Origin: JAOUEA01 sp963825635
GTDB lineage: Bacteria; Actinomycetota; UBA4738; HRBIN12
Direction of reading: 5' to 3'
Length of the DNA stretch: 64,000 bases
Assembly (NCBI GenBank): GCA_963825635.1
Contig: CAWGTU010000002.1
Location: forward strand, 1-64,000
The position numbers and the translations under genes were made by a program. Below are positions 25,684 through 34,258 of the stretch, piece after piece (position 1 is the first letter of the stretch; each line of letters opens with the position of its first letter). The notes under the pieces were generated by a model. It was not told the DNA's origin. It saw nothing but the letters and a program-made list of their open reading frames with translations, and ran no database searches.

Positions 25684-27360
25684 ATGAAGTCGGTGCTGAG
25701 CGACCGCTACCAGGTCGAGGCGCGCATCGGCGCCGGAGGCATGGCCGAGGTCTACCGAGGCTTCGACCAGGTGCTGAACCGCACGGTCGCGATCAAAGTG
25801 TTGCTGCCGCAGATGGCGCGCGACACCAGCTTCGTCGCGCGCTTCCGGCGAGAGGCGCAGGCGGCCGCCCGCCTGAACCAGCAGAACATCGTCGGGGTCT
25901 ACGACACCGGCGCCGACGACGGCACGCAGTACATCGTGATGGAGTTCATCGAGGGCAGGACCCTCGCCGAGTTCATGGCCACGGGCCGTCGCCCCACCCC
26001 CGTGCAGTCCGCCGAGATCGCGCAGAAGATCTGCGCCGCGATCGCGGCCGCGCATGCGCAGGGCGTGATCCATCGCGACATCAAGCCCGGCAACGTGATG
26101 ATCACGCGCGACGGGGTCATCAAGGTGATGGACTTCGGCATCGCCCGGGTGCTCGGCCCCGAGACCGCGCCGCAGACGAGCGCCGTCCTCGGCACCGCGT
26201 CCTACCTCTCGCCCGAGCAGGCCCAGGGTGGTCCGGTCGACGCCCGCACCGACATCTACTCCCTCGGCGCGGTGCTGTACGAGCTGCTCACGGGTCGACC
26301 GCCGTTCACGGGCGACTCGCCGGTCGCCGTCGCCTACAAGCAGGTGAACGAGACCCCCGCGGTGCCGTCGTCGCTGAACCCCGACGTGCCGGTCCGGCTC
26401 GACGCCGTCGTCATGAAAGCGCTCTCGAAGAACCCCTCGAACCGGTACCAGACGGCCGACGAGTTCTCCTCCGATCTCGCCCGTGTGATCGCGGGGCAGG
26501 AGGTCGAAGCGACGCCGTTGATGCCCGCCGGGGGCGGCGACGCCACCCAGGTGATCTCACGGCCGTCGTCGCAGACCGCCGTGCTGCCGCCGCCCGAGGA
26601 ACCGAAGGGCTCGGGCAGGAAGGTCTGGCTCGGCATCCTGATCGGCCTGTTGCTGTTCGCGCTGCTCGCCGGCGGCGGCTACCTGCTCGTCGACAGCCTG
26701 ACCGGCGACGACAGCGGCGGCACCGTGACGGTGGTCGTGCCGAACGTCGTCGGCGAGACACAGGCCGCGGCACAGGCGGAACTCGAGGAGTTGGGCCTCG
26801 AGGTCGACGTCCGGCGGCGCGAGGTCGACCCCGACGAGACCGAGCCCGGCACCGTGGTGGCCCAGGATCCGAAGCGCGACGAGGAGGTCGCGCGGGGCTC
26901 GACCGTCACGATCACGGTGGCCGTGGAACCCGACACCGTGGTGGTGCCGTCTCTCGAGGGCCTCACCGTGTCGCAGGCCCAGTCGGAGTTGCGCGCAGCG
27001 GATCTCACCCTCGGCTCCACCCTGCAGGAAGCGAGCGCGGACATCTTCGAGGGTCTCGTGATCCGGTCGGAACCGGCGACCGACGCGGAGGTCGAGCCCG
27101 GGTCCGCGGTCGACATCTACGTCTCGACGGGCCCGGAGATGGTCGAAGTGCCGGACGTGTCGAGCGGGTGTCTGTCGGTCGGTGCCGCTCGCCAGGCCCT
27201 GCGGTCGGTCGGTCTGGAGTTGGCGATCGGGGAACCGGTGCCGACGGTGCCCGACTGCCCGAACCCGAGCCGGATCCTGGGGCAGGAGCCGGTCGCCGGC
27301 ACCACCGTGGAGGCCGGCTCGACCGTCACGGTGTTCCAGGGCGGTGGTGGCGACGTCTGA
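25684..27360 (+). CDS. pknB: Ser/Thr protein kinase PknB with PASTA repeats
   Basis: The 558-residue receptor kinase has a canonical N-terminal kinase domain (~8-265): glycine loop IGAGGMAEVYRG, Lys in AIKVLLPQ, HRDIKPGNVM and DFGIA, with a TSAVLGTASYLSPEQA activation loop. One transmembrane helix (~320-340) leads to three PASTA domains (~350-415, 418-485, 487-555), which bind muropeptides. It phosphorylates FHA proteins and cell-wall enzymes. Mycobacterial clusters usually also have pknA; only one kinase is present here. Confidence 0.96.
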   Translation: MKSVLSDRYQVEARIGAGGMAEVYRGFDQVLNRTVAIKVLLPQMARDTSFVARFRREAQAAARLNQQNIVGVYDTGADDGTQYIVMEFIEGRTLAEFMATGRRPTPVQSAEIAQKICAAIAAAHAQGVIHRDIKPGNVMITRDGVIKVMDFGIARVLGPETAPQTSAVLGTASYLSPEQAQGGPVDARTDIYSLGAVLYELLTGRPPFTGDSPVAVAYKQVNETPAVPSSLNPDVPVRLDAVVMKALSKNPSNRYQTADEFSSDLARVIAGQEVEATPLMPAGGGDATQVISRPSSQTAVLPPPEEPKGSGRKVWLGILIGLLLFALLAGGGYLLVDSLTGDDSGGTVTVVVPNVVGETQAAAQAELEELGLEVDVRRREVDPDETEPGTVVAQDPKRDEEVARGSTVTITVAVEPDTVVVPSLEGLTVSQAQSELRAADLTLGSTLQEASADIFEGLVIRSEPATDAEVEPGSAVDIYVSTGPEMVEVPDVSSGCLSVGAARQALRSVGLELAIGEPVPTVPDCPNPSRILGQEPVAGTTVEAGSTVTVFQGGGGDV

Positions 27361-27381
27361 GCCTCGGGGTAGCGTGAGGCC

Positions 27382-29016
27382 ATGACGCTCGCCTACGTGA
27401 CCGAGGACTTCACGCCCGACGAGCGAGCGGTGCTCGCCCGCCACTTCACGAACCTCGAGGGCCCGGTCTTCGCGCTCGTCGATCTGCCCGAGGCGGTCAA
27501 GGGCGCGATGTTCGCCCGCTACTCGCGCACGACGAAGTCGCTCCGGCGGCTCTTCCTCGACGAGTTCGCCGGCGACATCGACGAGATCGCCGGCGCACAC
27601 GTAGGCGCCTCGTCGACCGCCGGCAGCGAACGCGCGGCCCGCCTCTACGACTCGGTCTTCGTCGAGTACGGCGACGACTCGGTCGCCCAGCTCGGCGGCG
27701 TGCACCTCGCGTGCGAGCAGTCGTCACAGCTGCTCGCGAAGGCCCTCGAGTGGGGTCGGCTCGCCGCCTACCTCGAGCAGTCCACGCGGTACATGCGCTA
27801 CGACGACCGCCCCGGCGACGCCTGGCGGGCGACCGTTCCGTCCGAGCTCGACGGCACCCCGGCGGGCGAGCGGTACACGGCGTTCCTCGACGAGGCGTTC
27901 ACGACCTACGGGCGCATGTACGAGCCGATGGAAGCGTGGTTCAAGGAACGTTTCCCCAAGCAGGAAGGCGACAGCGACTTCGTCTACCGCCAGACGATCA
28001 TGGCGAAGACATGCGACACGCTGCGGGTCCTGCTGCCCGCGGGCACACGCTCGAACCTCGGCATCTACGCGACCGGTCAGTCGTACGAGCAGCTCCTGAT
28101 GCGCTTGGCGGTGCATCCGCTCGCGGAGATGCGCGAGTACGGCGAGCTGATGAAGGCCGAGCTGCGCAAGGTGATCCCCGAGTTCCTGAAGCGGGTCGAC
28201 GTCGAGGAACGCGGCGTGGCGTGGTCGCGCTACTGGGACTCGAACCGCGCGGGCGTCGAGGAGCTGACCGCGCGCGTGCTCACCGACGCCGGCGCGAAGC
28301 CCGAGCACCGCGACGAGGTCACGCTCGTCGACTTCGACCCCGAGGGCGAGGCGAAGGTGGCGGCGGCGGTCCTGTACGCGTCGTCGGCGATGCCCGACGA
28401 CCAGCTGCTCGCGCTCGCACGGTCGATGCCGCGCGAACAGGTGGCCGAGATCCTGCGCGCGAGCGTCGGCGACCGGTCGAACCGGCGCCACAAACCCGGC
28501 CGTTCGTGGGAGCGCACCAGCTACCGATTCGACGTGCTGTGCGACTACGGGGCGTTCCGCGACCTGCAGCGCCACCGCCCTCTCACGATCGAGTGGCAGC
28601 GGCTCACCACGGAGCACGGGTACGAGACTCCGTCGCAGATCGACGAGGCGGGGCTGCGCAGCGATTGGGAGCGCGTGATGCAGGCGAGCGCCGAGACCGA
28701 GCGAGCGCTCCTCGACGCCGGATTCGTGGAGCAGGCGCAGTACGCGGTGTCGATGGCCTACCGCATCCGCTTCGTGATGCAGATGACGGCGCGCGAGGCG
28801 ATGCACCTGACCGAGCTGCGGTCACAACCGGCCGGGCACCCCGTCTATCGGCGCGTCGCGCAGACGATGCATCGCCTGATCTCCGACGTGCATCCCGCGA
28901 TCGGCGAGACGTTCAGCTACGTGAGCTACGACGAGGTCGACCTCGAGCGCCTCGAGGCCGAGCGCCGCACCGAGGAGAAGCGCAAGGCGATCCGGGAAGG
29001 AACCGGCCAGGCGTGA
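27382..29016 (+). CDS. double-length ThyX-like protein (FAD-dependent thymidylate synthase fold)
   Basis: At 544 residues this is about twice the size of ThyX and appears to be two ThyX-like halves in tandem. ThyX normally carries one contiguous RHR...S..N..S.RY signature. Here the N-terminal half has only the tail (EQSTRYMRY, Ser134) after a non-matching EWGRLAAYL. The C-terminal half has only the head (LQRHRPLTIEWQ, Arg397-Arg399). Other conserved pieces include EYGDDSVAQLGGVHLACEQ and MTAREAMHLTELRSQP. Long ThyX-annotated proteins like this occur in several phyla and may not make dTMP alone. TAGCGT at 27370-27375 lies 6 nt before the ATG. It is followed directly by the serine hydrolase (overlap GTGA). 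Confidence 0.82.
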   Translation: MTLAYVTEDFTPDERAVLARHFTNLEGPVFALVDLPEAVKGAMFARYSRTTKSLRRLFLDEFAGDIDEIAGAHVGASSTAGSERAARLYDSVFVEYGDDSVAQLGGVHLACEQSSQLLAKALEWGRLAAYLEQSTRYMRYDDRPGDAWRATVPSELDGTPAGERYTAFLDEAFTTYGRMYEPMEAWFKERFPKQEGDSDFVYRQTIMAKTCDTLRVLLPAGTRSNLGIYATGQSYEQLLMRLAVHPLAEMREYGELMKAELRKVIPEFLKRVDVEERGVAWSRYWDSNRAGVEELTARVLTDAGAKPEHRDEVTLVDFDPEGEAKVAAAVLYASSAMPDDQLLALARSMPREQVAEILRASVGDRSNRRHKPGRSWERTSYRFDVLCDYGAFRDLQRHRPLTIEWQRLTTEHGYETPSQIDEAGLRSDWERVMQASAETERALLDAGFVEQAQYAVSMAYRIRFVMQMTAREAMHLTELRSQPAGHPVYRRVAQTMHRLISDVHPAIGETFSYVSYDEVDLERLEAERRTEEKRKAIREGTGQA

Positions 29017-30032
29017 CGCCGTCGGGGTCGGTCACCGCGCTCGCACGCGGCGACGCGATCGATGTCGGGTTCGAACGTGCGCCGAACGCCGGCGAGGACG
29101 GTTCGCTCGGCACGGATTCCATCTTCTACGTCGGGTCGATCGCGAAGCAGTTCGTCGCCGCGTGCGTCGCGTTCCTGGAACGCGACGGGGCGATCGACCT
29201 CGATGATCCCATCTCTCGGTACGTCCCCGGGCTCCCCGGCTGGGGTGACAGGGTCTCGATCCGCCACCTCGTGCACCACACCGGTGGCGTCAGGGAGCGC
29301 CAGCGCAGCGGCCCGGGGGTGCCGGTCGACGGTGTGCCGGCCTGGGGGAACGCCGACCTCCTCGACGAGCTCCGCCGTGTGGCCGAGCTGGATTTCGAGC
29401 CGGGCAGTCGCTACGGCTACTCGAACCGCGGCTATCTGCTCCTCGCTGAGATCGTCGCCGCGGCCAGTGGCGAGACCCTCCCCGGCCTCGCACGCGAGCG
29501 CATCTTCGAGCCGCTCGGCATGACCGACACGTTCTTCAGGGCGGACGAGAGCCGGCTTCCGGATCGAGCCGTCCGCGGACACTTCGAGGCAGAGGACGGT
29601 GGCGTCTACGAGGAGCCGGCGCGGTTCCACGCGGTCGGCGCCGGCGGGCTCTGGACGACGGTCGCCGACCTCGCCACGTGGAGCGCGAACTTCGACGACG
29701 ATCGGCTCACCGGCGGCTGGCTCCCCGAGCGCCTCACGACCCGCGGCACGCTCGACGACGGCACGCCGATCCACTACGCGTGGGGGCTGTCGGTGCGGAC
29801 ACACCGGGGGCTGCCGATCGTCAGTCACGGCGGCAACTTCCCGGGGTGGGAGTCGAAGATGGTGCGCTTCCCGACCGAGCGGACGACCGTGATCGTGCTC
29901 GCCAACCGCGAGGATCTCGACGTCAGCGCGATGGCGTTCCTACTGGCCGAGGAGACGCTCGCGGACCGTCTCGACCACGGCGCTCCTCACGCCGACGAGA
30001 CGTTCGACGGTACTCGAGGCGCAGGCCGATAG
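29013..30032 (+). CDS. beta-lactamase-fold serine hydrolase
   Basis: The 339-residue protein is a class C beta-lactamase/DD-peptidase-like serine hydrolase. It has the SxxK motif SIAK (in FYVGSIAKQFVAACVAFLE, near residue 44), the YxN motif YSN in RYGYSNRGYLLLAEIV, and HGG in VSHGGNFPGW in place of KTG. No signal peptide is visible, so it may be a cytoplasmic esterase-like member. It starts at a GTG overlapping the ThyX-like stop, so the two are coupled. The substrate is unknown. Confidence 0.88.
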   Translation: MTPSGSVTALARGDAIDVGFERAPNAGEDGSLGTDSIFYVGSIAKQFVAACVAFLERDGAIDLDDPISRYVPGLPGWGDRVSIRHLVHHTGGVRERQRSGPGVPVDGVPAWGNADLLDELRRVAELDFEPGSRYGYSNRGYLLLAEIVAAASGETLPGLARERIFEPLGMTDTFFRADESRLPDRAVRGHFEAEDGGVYEEPARFHAVGAGGLWTTVADLATWSANFDDDRLTGGWLPERLTTRGTLDDGTPIHYAWGLSVRTHRGLPIVSHGGNFPGWESKMVRFPTERTTVIVLANREDLDVSAMAFLLAEETLADRLDHGAPHADETFDGTRGAGR

Positions 30033-30066
30033 CCGAGTCGACGAGCGTCTGACCTGCGGAGATGCC

Positions 30067-30113
30067 GGAAAGCCCCCGGAAATCCGCGGAAACATGCGGA
30101 ATCCGGGTAGTCT
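30067..30113 (+). promoter_or_regulatory. HU promoter with helically phased GGAA repeats
   Basis: GGAA occurs at 30067, 30078, 30088 and 30098, mostly as (C/G)CGGAA, at 10-11 bp spacing, i.e. on one face of the helix. TAGTCT at 30108-30113 is a likely -10 element for the HU gene; no TTGACA-like -35 is present, which leaves room for an activator. GGAAAC-N16-GTC (30088 to 30112) also resembles an ECF sigma promoter. Confidence 0.45.
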
Positions 30114-30148
30114 GCCCGGGTTCCGACTACACCTGGGGAGGTGTTCGC

Positions 30149-30421
30149 ATGAACAAGGCAGAGCTGGTCGACGCGATCGCGGACAAGTCCGGCATCGCGA
30201 AGTCCACGGTCGACGAGGTCATCAAGGCGATGACCGAGACGATCGAGTCCGAGGTCGCCAAGGGCGACAAGATCTCGATCCCCGGCTTCATCTCGTTCCA
30301 GAAGGTGAAGCGCGCCGCGCGCACGGGCCGCAACCCGCGCACGGGCGAGACGATCAACATCCCGGCGAGTGCGACGGTCAAGGTGACCGCGGGCGCACGT
30401 CTGAAGAGCAGCGTGAAGTAG
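30149..30421 (+). CDS. HU-family nucleoid DNA-binding protein
   Basis: The 90-residue protein is a standard-length HU/IHF-type histone-like protein. It begins MNKAELVDAIADKSGIAKST and has the conserved ISIPGFISFQKVKRAARTGR and GRNPRTGETINIPA arm with its Pro that intercalates in DNA. It bends and compacts the chromosome as a dimer. A GGGGAGG site precedes the ATG. It is a single gene with its own terminator at 30447-30475. Confidence 0.97.
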   Translation: MNKAELVDAIADKSGIAKSTVDEVIKAMTETIESEVAKGDKISIPGFISFQKVKRAARTGRNPRTGETINIPASATVKVTAGARLKSSVK

Positions 30422-30446
30422 GCACCACACACTTCTCCGCACCACC

Positions 30447-30475
30447 GCGGGCCGGCGCCGAAGGCGCCGGCCCGC
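30447..30475 (+). terminator. strong hairpin terminator after HU
   Basis: GCGGGCCGGCGCC and GGCGCCGGCCCGC form a perfect 13 bp stem with a GAA loop, 25 nt after the HU stop. There is no T-run, which is common for actinobacterial terminators. Confidence 0.8.
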
Positions 30476-30532
30476 TCCCACGCTCGGGCCCGGCTGAGGC
30501 CGCGCACGTTTCGGTACCCTGGAACCCTTCCA

Positions 30533-30703
30533 ATGGATCGCGAGACCCTGCTCCTCGTCGCCATCGTCATGCTCGCCGTCGCCGCGTTCGCGGTCGGGGT
30601 GAGCGGCTGGATCCTGCTCGCGCGCGACCGGCGGCTGCGCCACTCGCTCTCCCCCGTCGCGACCGGCGCCGCGGGCCATCACGAGGTTCACGAGGAGCGC
30701 TGA
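30533..30703 (+). CDS. 56-residue single-pass membrane protein upstream of hisD
   Basis: A small open frame starts at ATG 30533 and ends 1 bp before the hisD ATG (TGACATG). It encodes MDRETLLLVAIVMLAVAAFA, one clean transmembrane helix, then a short basic cytoplasmic tail rich in His/Glu at its end (HHEVHEER). No family is recognised. Close spacing suggests it belongs to the his operon transcript, although a functional link to histidine synthesis is not evident. Base composition matches the neighbours. Confidence 0.6.
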   Translation: MDRETLLLVAIVMLAVAAFAVGVSGWILLARDRRLRHSLSPVATGAAGHHEVHEER

Positions 30704-30704
30704 C

Positions 30705-31997
30705 ATGCTCGAGCTCCTCGACCTGCGAGAGCGGGGCGAGCGTCTCGACGCCACTCGGCTCGAGACCGACCCCACCGTGGCCGATACGGTCGGCGGCATC
30801 CTCCAGCGTGTCTTCGTGGAGGGCGACGATGTCCTGATCGAGCTGGCGCAGCGGTTCGACGGCGCCGACCTCAGCGGCTCGGGTGTGCTCGTCACCGACG
30901 CGGAGTTCGACGCGGCGGCCGTGGACATCGATCCGCAGCTCAGGGCGGCGCTCGACGATCTGATCGAGCGGCTGAGGGACCTGGCCACCCGGCAGCTCCC
31001 CCGACCATGGTGGGATGAGCGCGACGGTGTGCGGTTCGGCGAGATCGTCCGGCCGCTCCAGTCGGTCGGGTGTTACGTGCCCGGAGGCCGGGCCGTGTAC
31101 CCCTCGTCGGTGTGCATGACGGTGGTGCCTGCCGTCGTCGCGGGTGTGGACGAGATCGTGCTCTGCACGCCACCGCAGTCCGACAGCTCGATCCCGTCGT
31201 CGGTGCTCTACGCGGCGAGGAAGGCCGGCGCTCACTACGTGGCGAAGACCGGAGGCGCACAGGCGGTCGCGGCGATGGCCTACGGCACCGAGACCATCCC
31301 GCAGGTCGATCGCATCGTCGGACCCGGCAACGCCTACGTCACCGAGGCCAAGCGTCAGGTCGCGGGGACCGTCGGCATCGACGGCCTCGCCGGACCGTCG
31401 GAGCTCGCGCTCGTGGCCGACGGCGACGTCGACATCGACATGGCGGCGCTCGACCTGATCGCCCAGGCGGAACACGACCCCGAGGCGCGCACGTTCTTCA
31501 TCACTCCCGACCCCGACCTCGTGGACCGCGTCGCGAAAGCGCTCGACGAGGCGCTCGAAGACGCCGGGCGTCGCGAGATCGTCGACGCCGCGCTCGACTA
31601 CACGAAGGCCGTGATCGTCCGCGATCTCGATCAGGCGGCCGAGGTCGTGAACGACCTCGCATCGGAGCACGTGCAGCTGTTGTTGCCCGAGCCCGACGCC
31701 TTCCTTCCCAAGGTGCGCAACGCCGGCGCGATCTTCCTCGGCCGGTGGACGGCGGTGCCGTTCGGTGACTACGGGGTGGCGTCGAACCACGTGTTGCCCA
31801 CCGCCGGCACCGCGAGGTTCTCGAGCGGGCTGCGCGCATCCGACTACGTGACGGTGAGCTCCGTGGTCGAGCTCGACGAGCGGAGCGCGGCTGGGTTCGC
31901 CCCGCGCACCTCGGCGATCGCGAACGCCGAGGGGCTCGTCGGTCACGCGAAGGCCATGGACGCTCGTGCGAGCCGAGCCGAGGTCGTCGAGCCGTGA
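30705..31997 (+). CDS. hisD: histidinol dehydrogenase
   Basis: The 430-residue enzyme catalyses the last two steps of histidine synthesis, histidinol to histidine with two NAD+. Signature stretches include CYVPGGRAVYPSSVCMTVVP, VDRIVGPGNAYVTEAKRQVAG, IDGLAGPSELALVADG and SEHVQLLL, which supply the NAD+ and zinc sites. Length is normal. It opens an eight-gene operon; hisC overlaps its stop by 4 bp. Confidence 0.97.
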   Translation: MLELLDLRERGERLDATRLETDPTVADTVGGILQRVFVEGDDVLIELAQRFDGADLSGSGVLVTDAEFDAAAVDIDPQLRAALDDLIERLRDLATRQLPRPWWDERDGVRFGEIVRPLQSVGCYVPGGRAVYPSSVCMTVVPAVVAGVDEIVLCTPPQSDSSIPSSVLYAARKAGAHYVAKTGGAQAVAAMAYGTETIPQVDRIVGPGNAYVTEAKRQVAGTVGIDGLAGPSELALVADGDVDIDMAALDLIAQAEHDPEARTFFITPDPDLVDRVAKALDEALEDAGRREIVDAALDYTKAVIVRDLDQAAEVVNDLASEHVQLLLPEPDAFLPKVRNAGAIFLGRWTAVPFGDYGVASNHVLPTAGTARFSSGLRASDYVTVSSVVELDERSAAGFAPRTSAIANAEGLVGHAKAMDARASRAEVVEP

Positions 31998-33058
31998 GTC
32001 CCGCTGCCGAGCCCCGCGCCGGTGTGCGCGATGTCGCCCCGTACGTCTCGCCGCAGTTCGACGTCGCCGCGCGGCTCAACACGAACGAGTGCCCGCACCC
32101 TCTTCCGGAGAAGTTCTTCACCGAGCTCGCAGAGGCGGTCCACGACCTGCCGCTGCACCGCTATCCCGACGGGCAGATGATCCGCCTCCGCGAGGAGCTT
32201 GCGACCCACCACGGACACACGCTCGAGGGCACATGGACCGCGAACGGGTCGAACGAGGTGCTGACCGAACTCCTGCTCGCCTACGGCGGCCCCGGCCGGA
32301 GCGTCGTCGTGTTCGAGCCCACCTATCTGCTGCACTCGAGGCTCTCGTGGCTCACCCACACCGAGGTGACCCGGCTCGAGCTCGCACGACCGTTCGCGAT
32401 CGAGGAGGCAGCGATCGCCGCTGCGGAGGCCGCCGACCCCGACGTCGTCTTCGTCTGCTCGCCCAACAACCCGACCGGCAACGCCCAGCCGCTCGAGGCG
32501 GTCACCTCGCTCGCCGAGCGCACGAGCGCGCTCGTGATCGTCGACGAGGCCTACATCGAGTTCGGCGGCGAGAGCGCGTTGAAGCTCGCCGCTGATCACC
32601 CGAACATCGCCGTCGTGCGGACGTTCTCGAAGGCGTTCGCGATGGCCGGAGCGCGGATCGGGTACGTGATGACGAACCCCGAGGTCGTCGCCGACCTGCA
32701 GCGGGTGCGGCTCCCCTACCACATGTCGGCGCTCACCCAGGCAGCCGGGATCGTGGCCCTGCACCACACGGTCGAGGCCCTCTCGTTGCTCGATTCGATC
32801 CGCGCGCAGCGCGACCGCATCGTCCGGGAGCTCGCTGCGATCCCGGGCATGACCGTCTTCCCGAGTGACGCGAACTTCGTGCTCTTCGTGCCACCCGAAC
32901 CCCATGACGCGAAGCAGATCTGGCAGGCGCTGCTCGACCGCGAGGTGCTCGTGCGCGACCTCACGACCGTGGTGCCGAACGCGCTGCGCGTCACCGCGGG
33001 CGCCGAGCACGAGGTCGACCTCTTCCTGACGAGCCTGCGGGAGGTGCTGTCGCCGTGA
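31994..33058 (+). CDS. hisC: histidinol-phosphate aminotransferase
   Basis: The 354-residue PLP enzyme converts imidazole-acetol phosphate and glutamate to histidinol phosphate. Fold type I aminotransferase motifs are clear: ARLNTNECPHPLPE at the start, CSPNNPTGNAQP, VDEAYIEFGGES, and TFSKAFAMAGARIGY with the PLP-binding lysine. It starts with a GTG overlapping hisD and its stop overlaps hisB (GTGA). Confidence 0.96.
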   Translation: MSPAAEPRAGVRDVAPYVSPQFDVAARLNTNECPHPLPEKFFTELAEAVHDLPLHRYPDGQMIRLREELATHHGHTLEGTWTANGSNEVLTELLLAYGGPGRSVVVFEPTYLLHSRLSWLTHTEVTRLELARPFAIEEAAIAAAEAADPDVVFVCSPNNPTGNAQPLEAVTSLAERTSALVIVDEAYIEFGGESALKLAADHPNIAVVRTFSKAFAMAGARIGYVMTNPEVVADLQRVRLPYHMSALTQAAGIVALHHTVEALSLLDSIRAQRDRIVRELAAIPGMTVFPSDANFVLFVPPEPHDAKQIWQALLDREVLVRDLTTVVPNALRVTAGAEHEVDLFLTSLREVLSP

Positions 33059-33639
33059 GCCGCACCGCGAGCGTGAACCGCACGACCAAGGAGACCGATA
33101 TCGCGGTCGAGCTGAACCTCGATGGCTCGGGTTCGTCGAAGGCCGACACGGGCATCCCATTCTTCGATCACATGCTGCAGCAACTGGGCAAGCACGCCGG
33201 ATGGGACCTCGACGTCACGTGCAGGGGCGATCTGCAGGTCGACGGCCACCACACCGTGGAGGATTGCGGCATCGCGATCGGCACGGCGCTCGCCGAGGCG
33301 CTCGGCGACAAGGCGGGCATCCGCCGGTTCGCGAGCATCACCGTGCCGCTCGACGAGGCCGCGGTCGAGGTCGTCCTCGACCTCGCGGGGCGGAACTTCG
33401 TCGTGCACGAGGTGCCCGTGCCGTACGAGACGATCGACGGCTTCGATACCGGACTGCTCGAGGACTTCGTGCGCGCCTTCGCGCAGGCCTCGAACATGAC
33501 GATCCACGTGCACCTTCGGTATGGCAGGTCGCCCCATCACATCTGCGAGGCGCAGTTCAAGGCGATGGCCAAGGCGCTCGGCGACGCCTGCAGCCTCACC
33601 GGACGCGAGGGCGTGCCGTCCACCAAGGGAACGCTCTGA
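33055..33639 (+). CDS. hisB: imidazoleglycerol-phosphate dehydratase
   Basis: The 194-residue monofunctional HisB dehydrates imidazole glycerol phosphate. It has the two manganese-binding His clusters DGHHTVEDCGIAIG and HICEAQFKAMAKALGDA, and TGIPFFDHMLQQLGKHAGWD. There is no HisN-type phosphatase domain. It starts with GTG overlapping hisC and lies 13 bp before hisH. Confidence 0.97.
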   Translation: MSRTASVNRTTKETDIAVELNLDGSGSSKADTGIPFFDHMLQQLGKHAGWDLDVTCRGDLQVDGHHTVEDCGIAIGTALAEALGDKAGIRRFASITVPLDEAAVEVVLDLAGRNFVVHEVPVPYETIDGFDTGLLEDFVRAFAQASNMTIHVHLRYGRSPHHICEAQFKAMAKALGDACSLTGREGVPSTKGTL

Positions 33640-33652
33640 TCAGAGGACCTCG

Positions 33653-34258
33653 ATGACCCAGACGATCGCCGTGGTCGACTACGGCTCCGGCAACCTGCAC
33701 TCCGTCTCGCGCGCGATCGCGCGCGTGGGCGGTCGCGCGCTCGTGACGCGCGACGCCGGCGACATCGCTTCGGCCGACGCCCTCGTGATCCCCGGCGTCG
33801 GCCACTTCGGCGCGTGCATGCGCGCGATCTGTCACCACGGCATGGATCGGGCGATCGCGGACTTCCGCGCGACCGGACGGCCGGTCTTCGGCGTCTGCGT
33901 CGGCATGCAGGTCCTCTTCGAGGGCAGCGACGAGGATCCGGAGCCCGGCCTCGGGGTGCTGCCCGGGCTGGTCGGACGCCTCGCCGGCGACGTGAAGGTG
34001 CCACACATGGGCTGGAACACGACGACCTGGACATCCCCACACCCGTTCGTCGATGGCCTTCCCGACGGCACGCGCTTCTACTTCGTGCACTCGTTCGCCC
34101 CACCCATCTCAGACCACACCGTGGCGACCACGACCTACGGTGGCGACTTCTCGGCTGTGGTCGCCCGCGACAACGTCTTCGCCACCCAGTTCCACCCCGA
34201 GAAGTCCGGCGACGCCGGCCTGCACGTATACGAACGCTTCGTCGGGTCGCTCGCATGA
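33653..34258 (+). CDS. hisH: imidazole glycerol phosphate synthase, glutaminase subunit
   Basis: The 201-residue class I glutaminase supplies ammonia to HisF. DYGSGNLHSVSRA begins it; the catalytic triad is seen in GVCVGMQVLFEGS (Cys) and ATQFHPEKSG (His and Glu). The N-terminal PGVGHFGACM is typical of HisH. The hisA ATG overlaps its stop (ATGA). Confidence 0.97.
   Translation: MTQTIAVVDYGSGNLHSVSRAIARVGGRALVTRDAGDIASADALVIPGVGHFGACMRAICHHGMDRAIADFRATGRPVFGVCVGMQVLFEGSDEDPEPGLGVLPGLVGRLAGDVKVPHMGWNTTTWTSPHPFVDGLPDGTRFYFVHSFAPPISDHTVATTTYGGDFSAVVARDNVFATQFHPEKSGDAGLHVYERFVGSLA

Noticed and set aside
24076..26073. Long open frame antisense to pbpA and pknB
   Set aside because: It runs across two clear genes and their junction, and its composition is typical of an antisense shadow.
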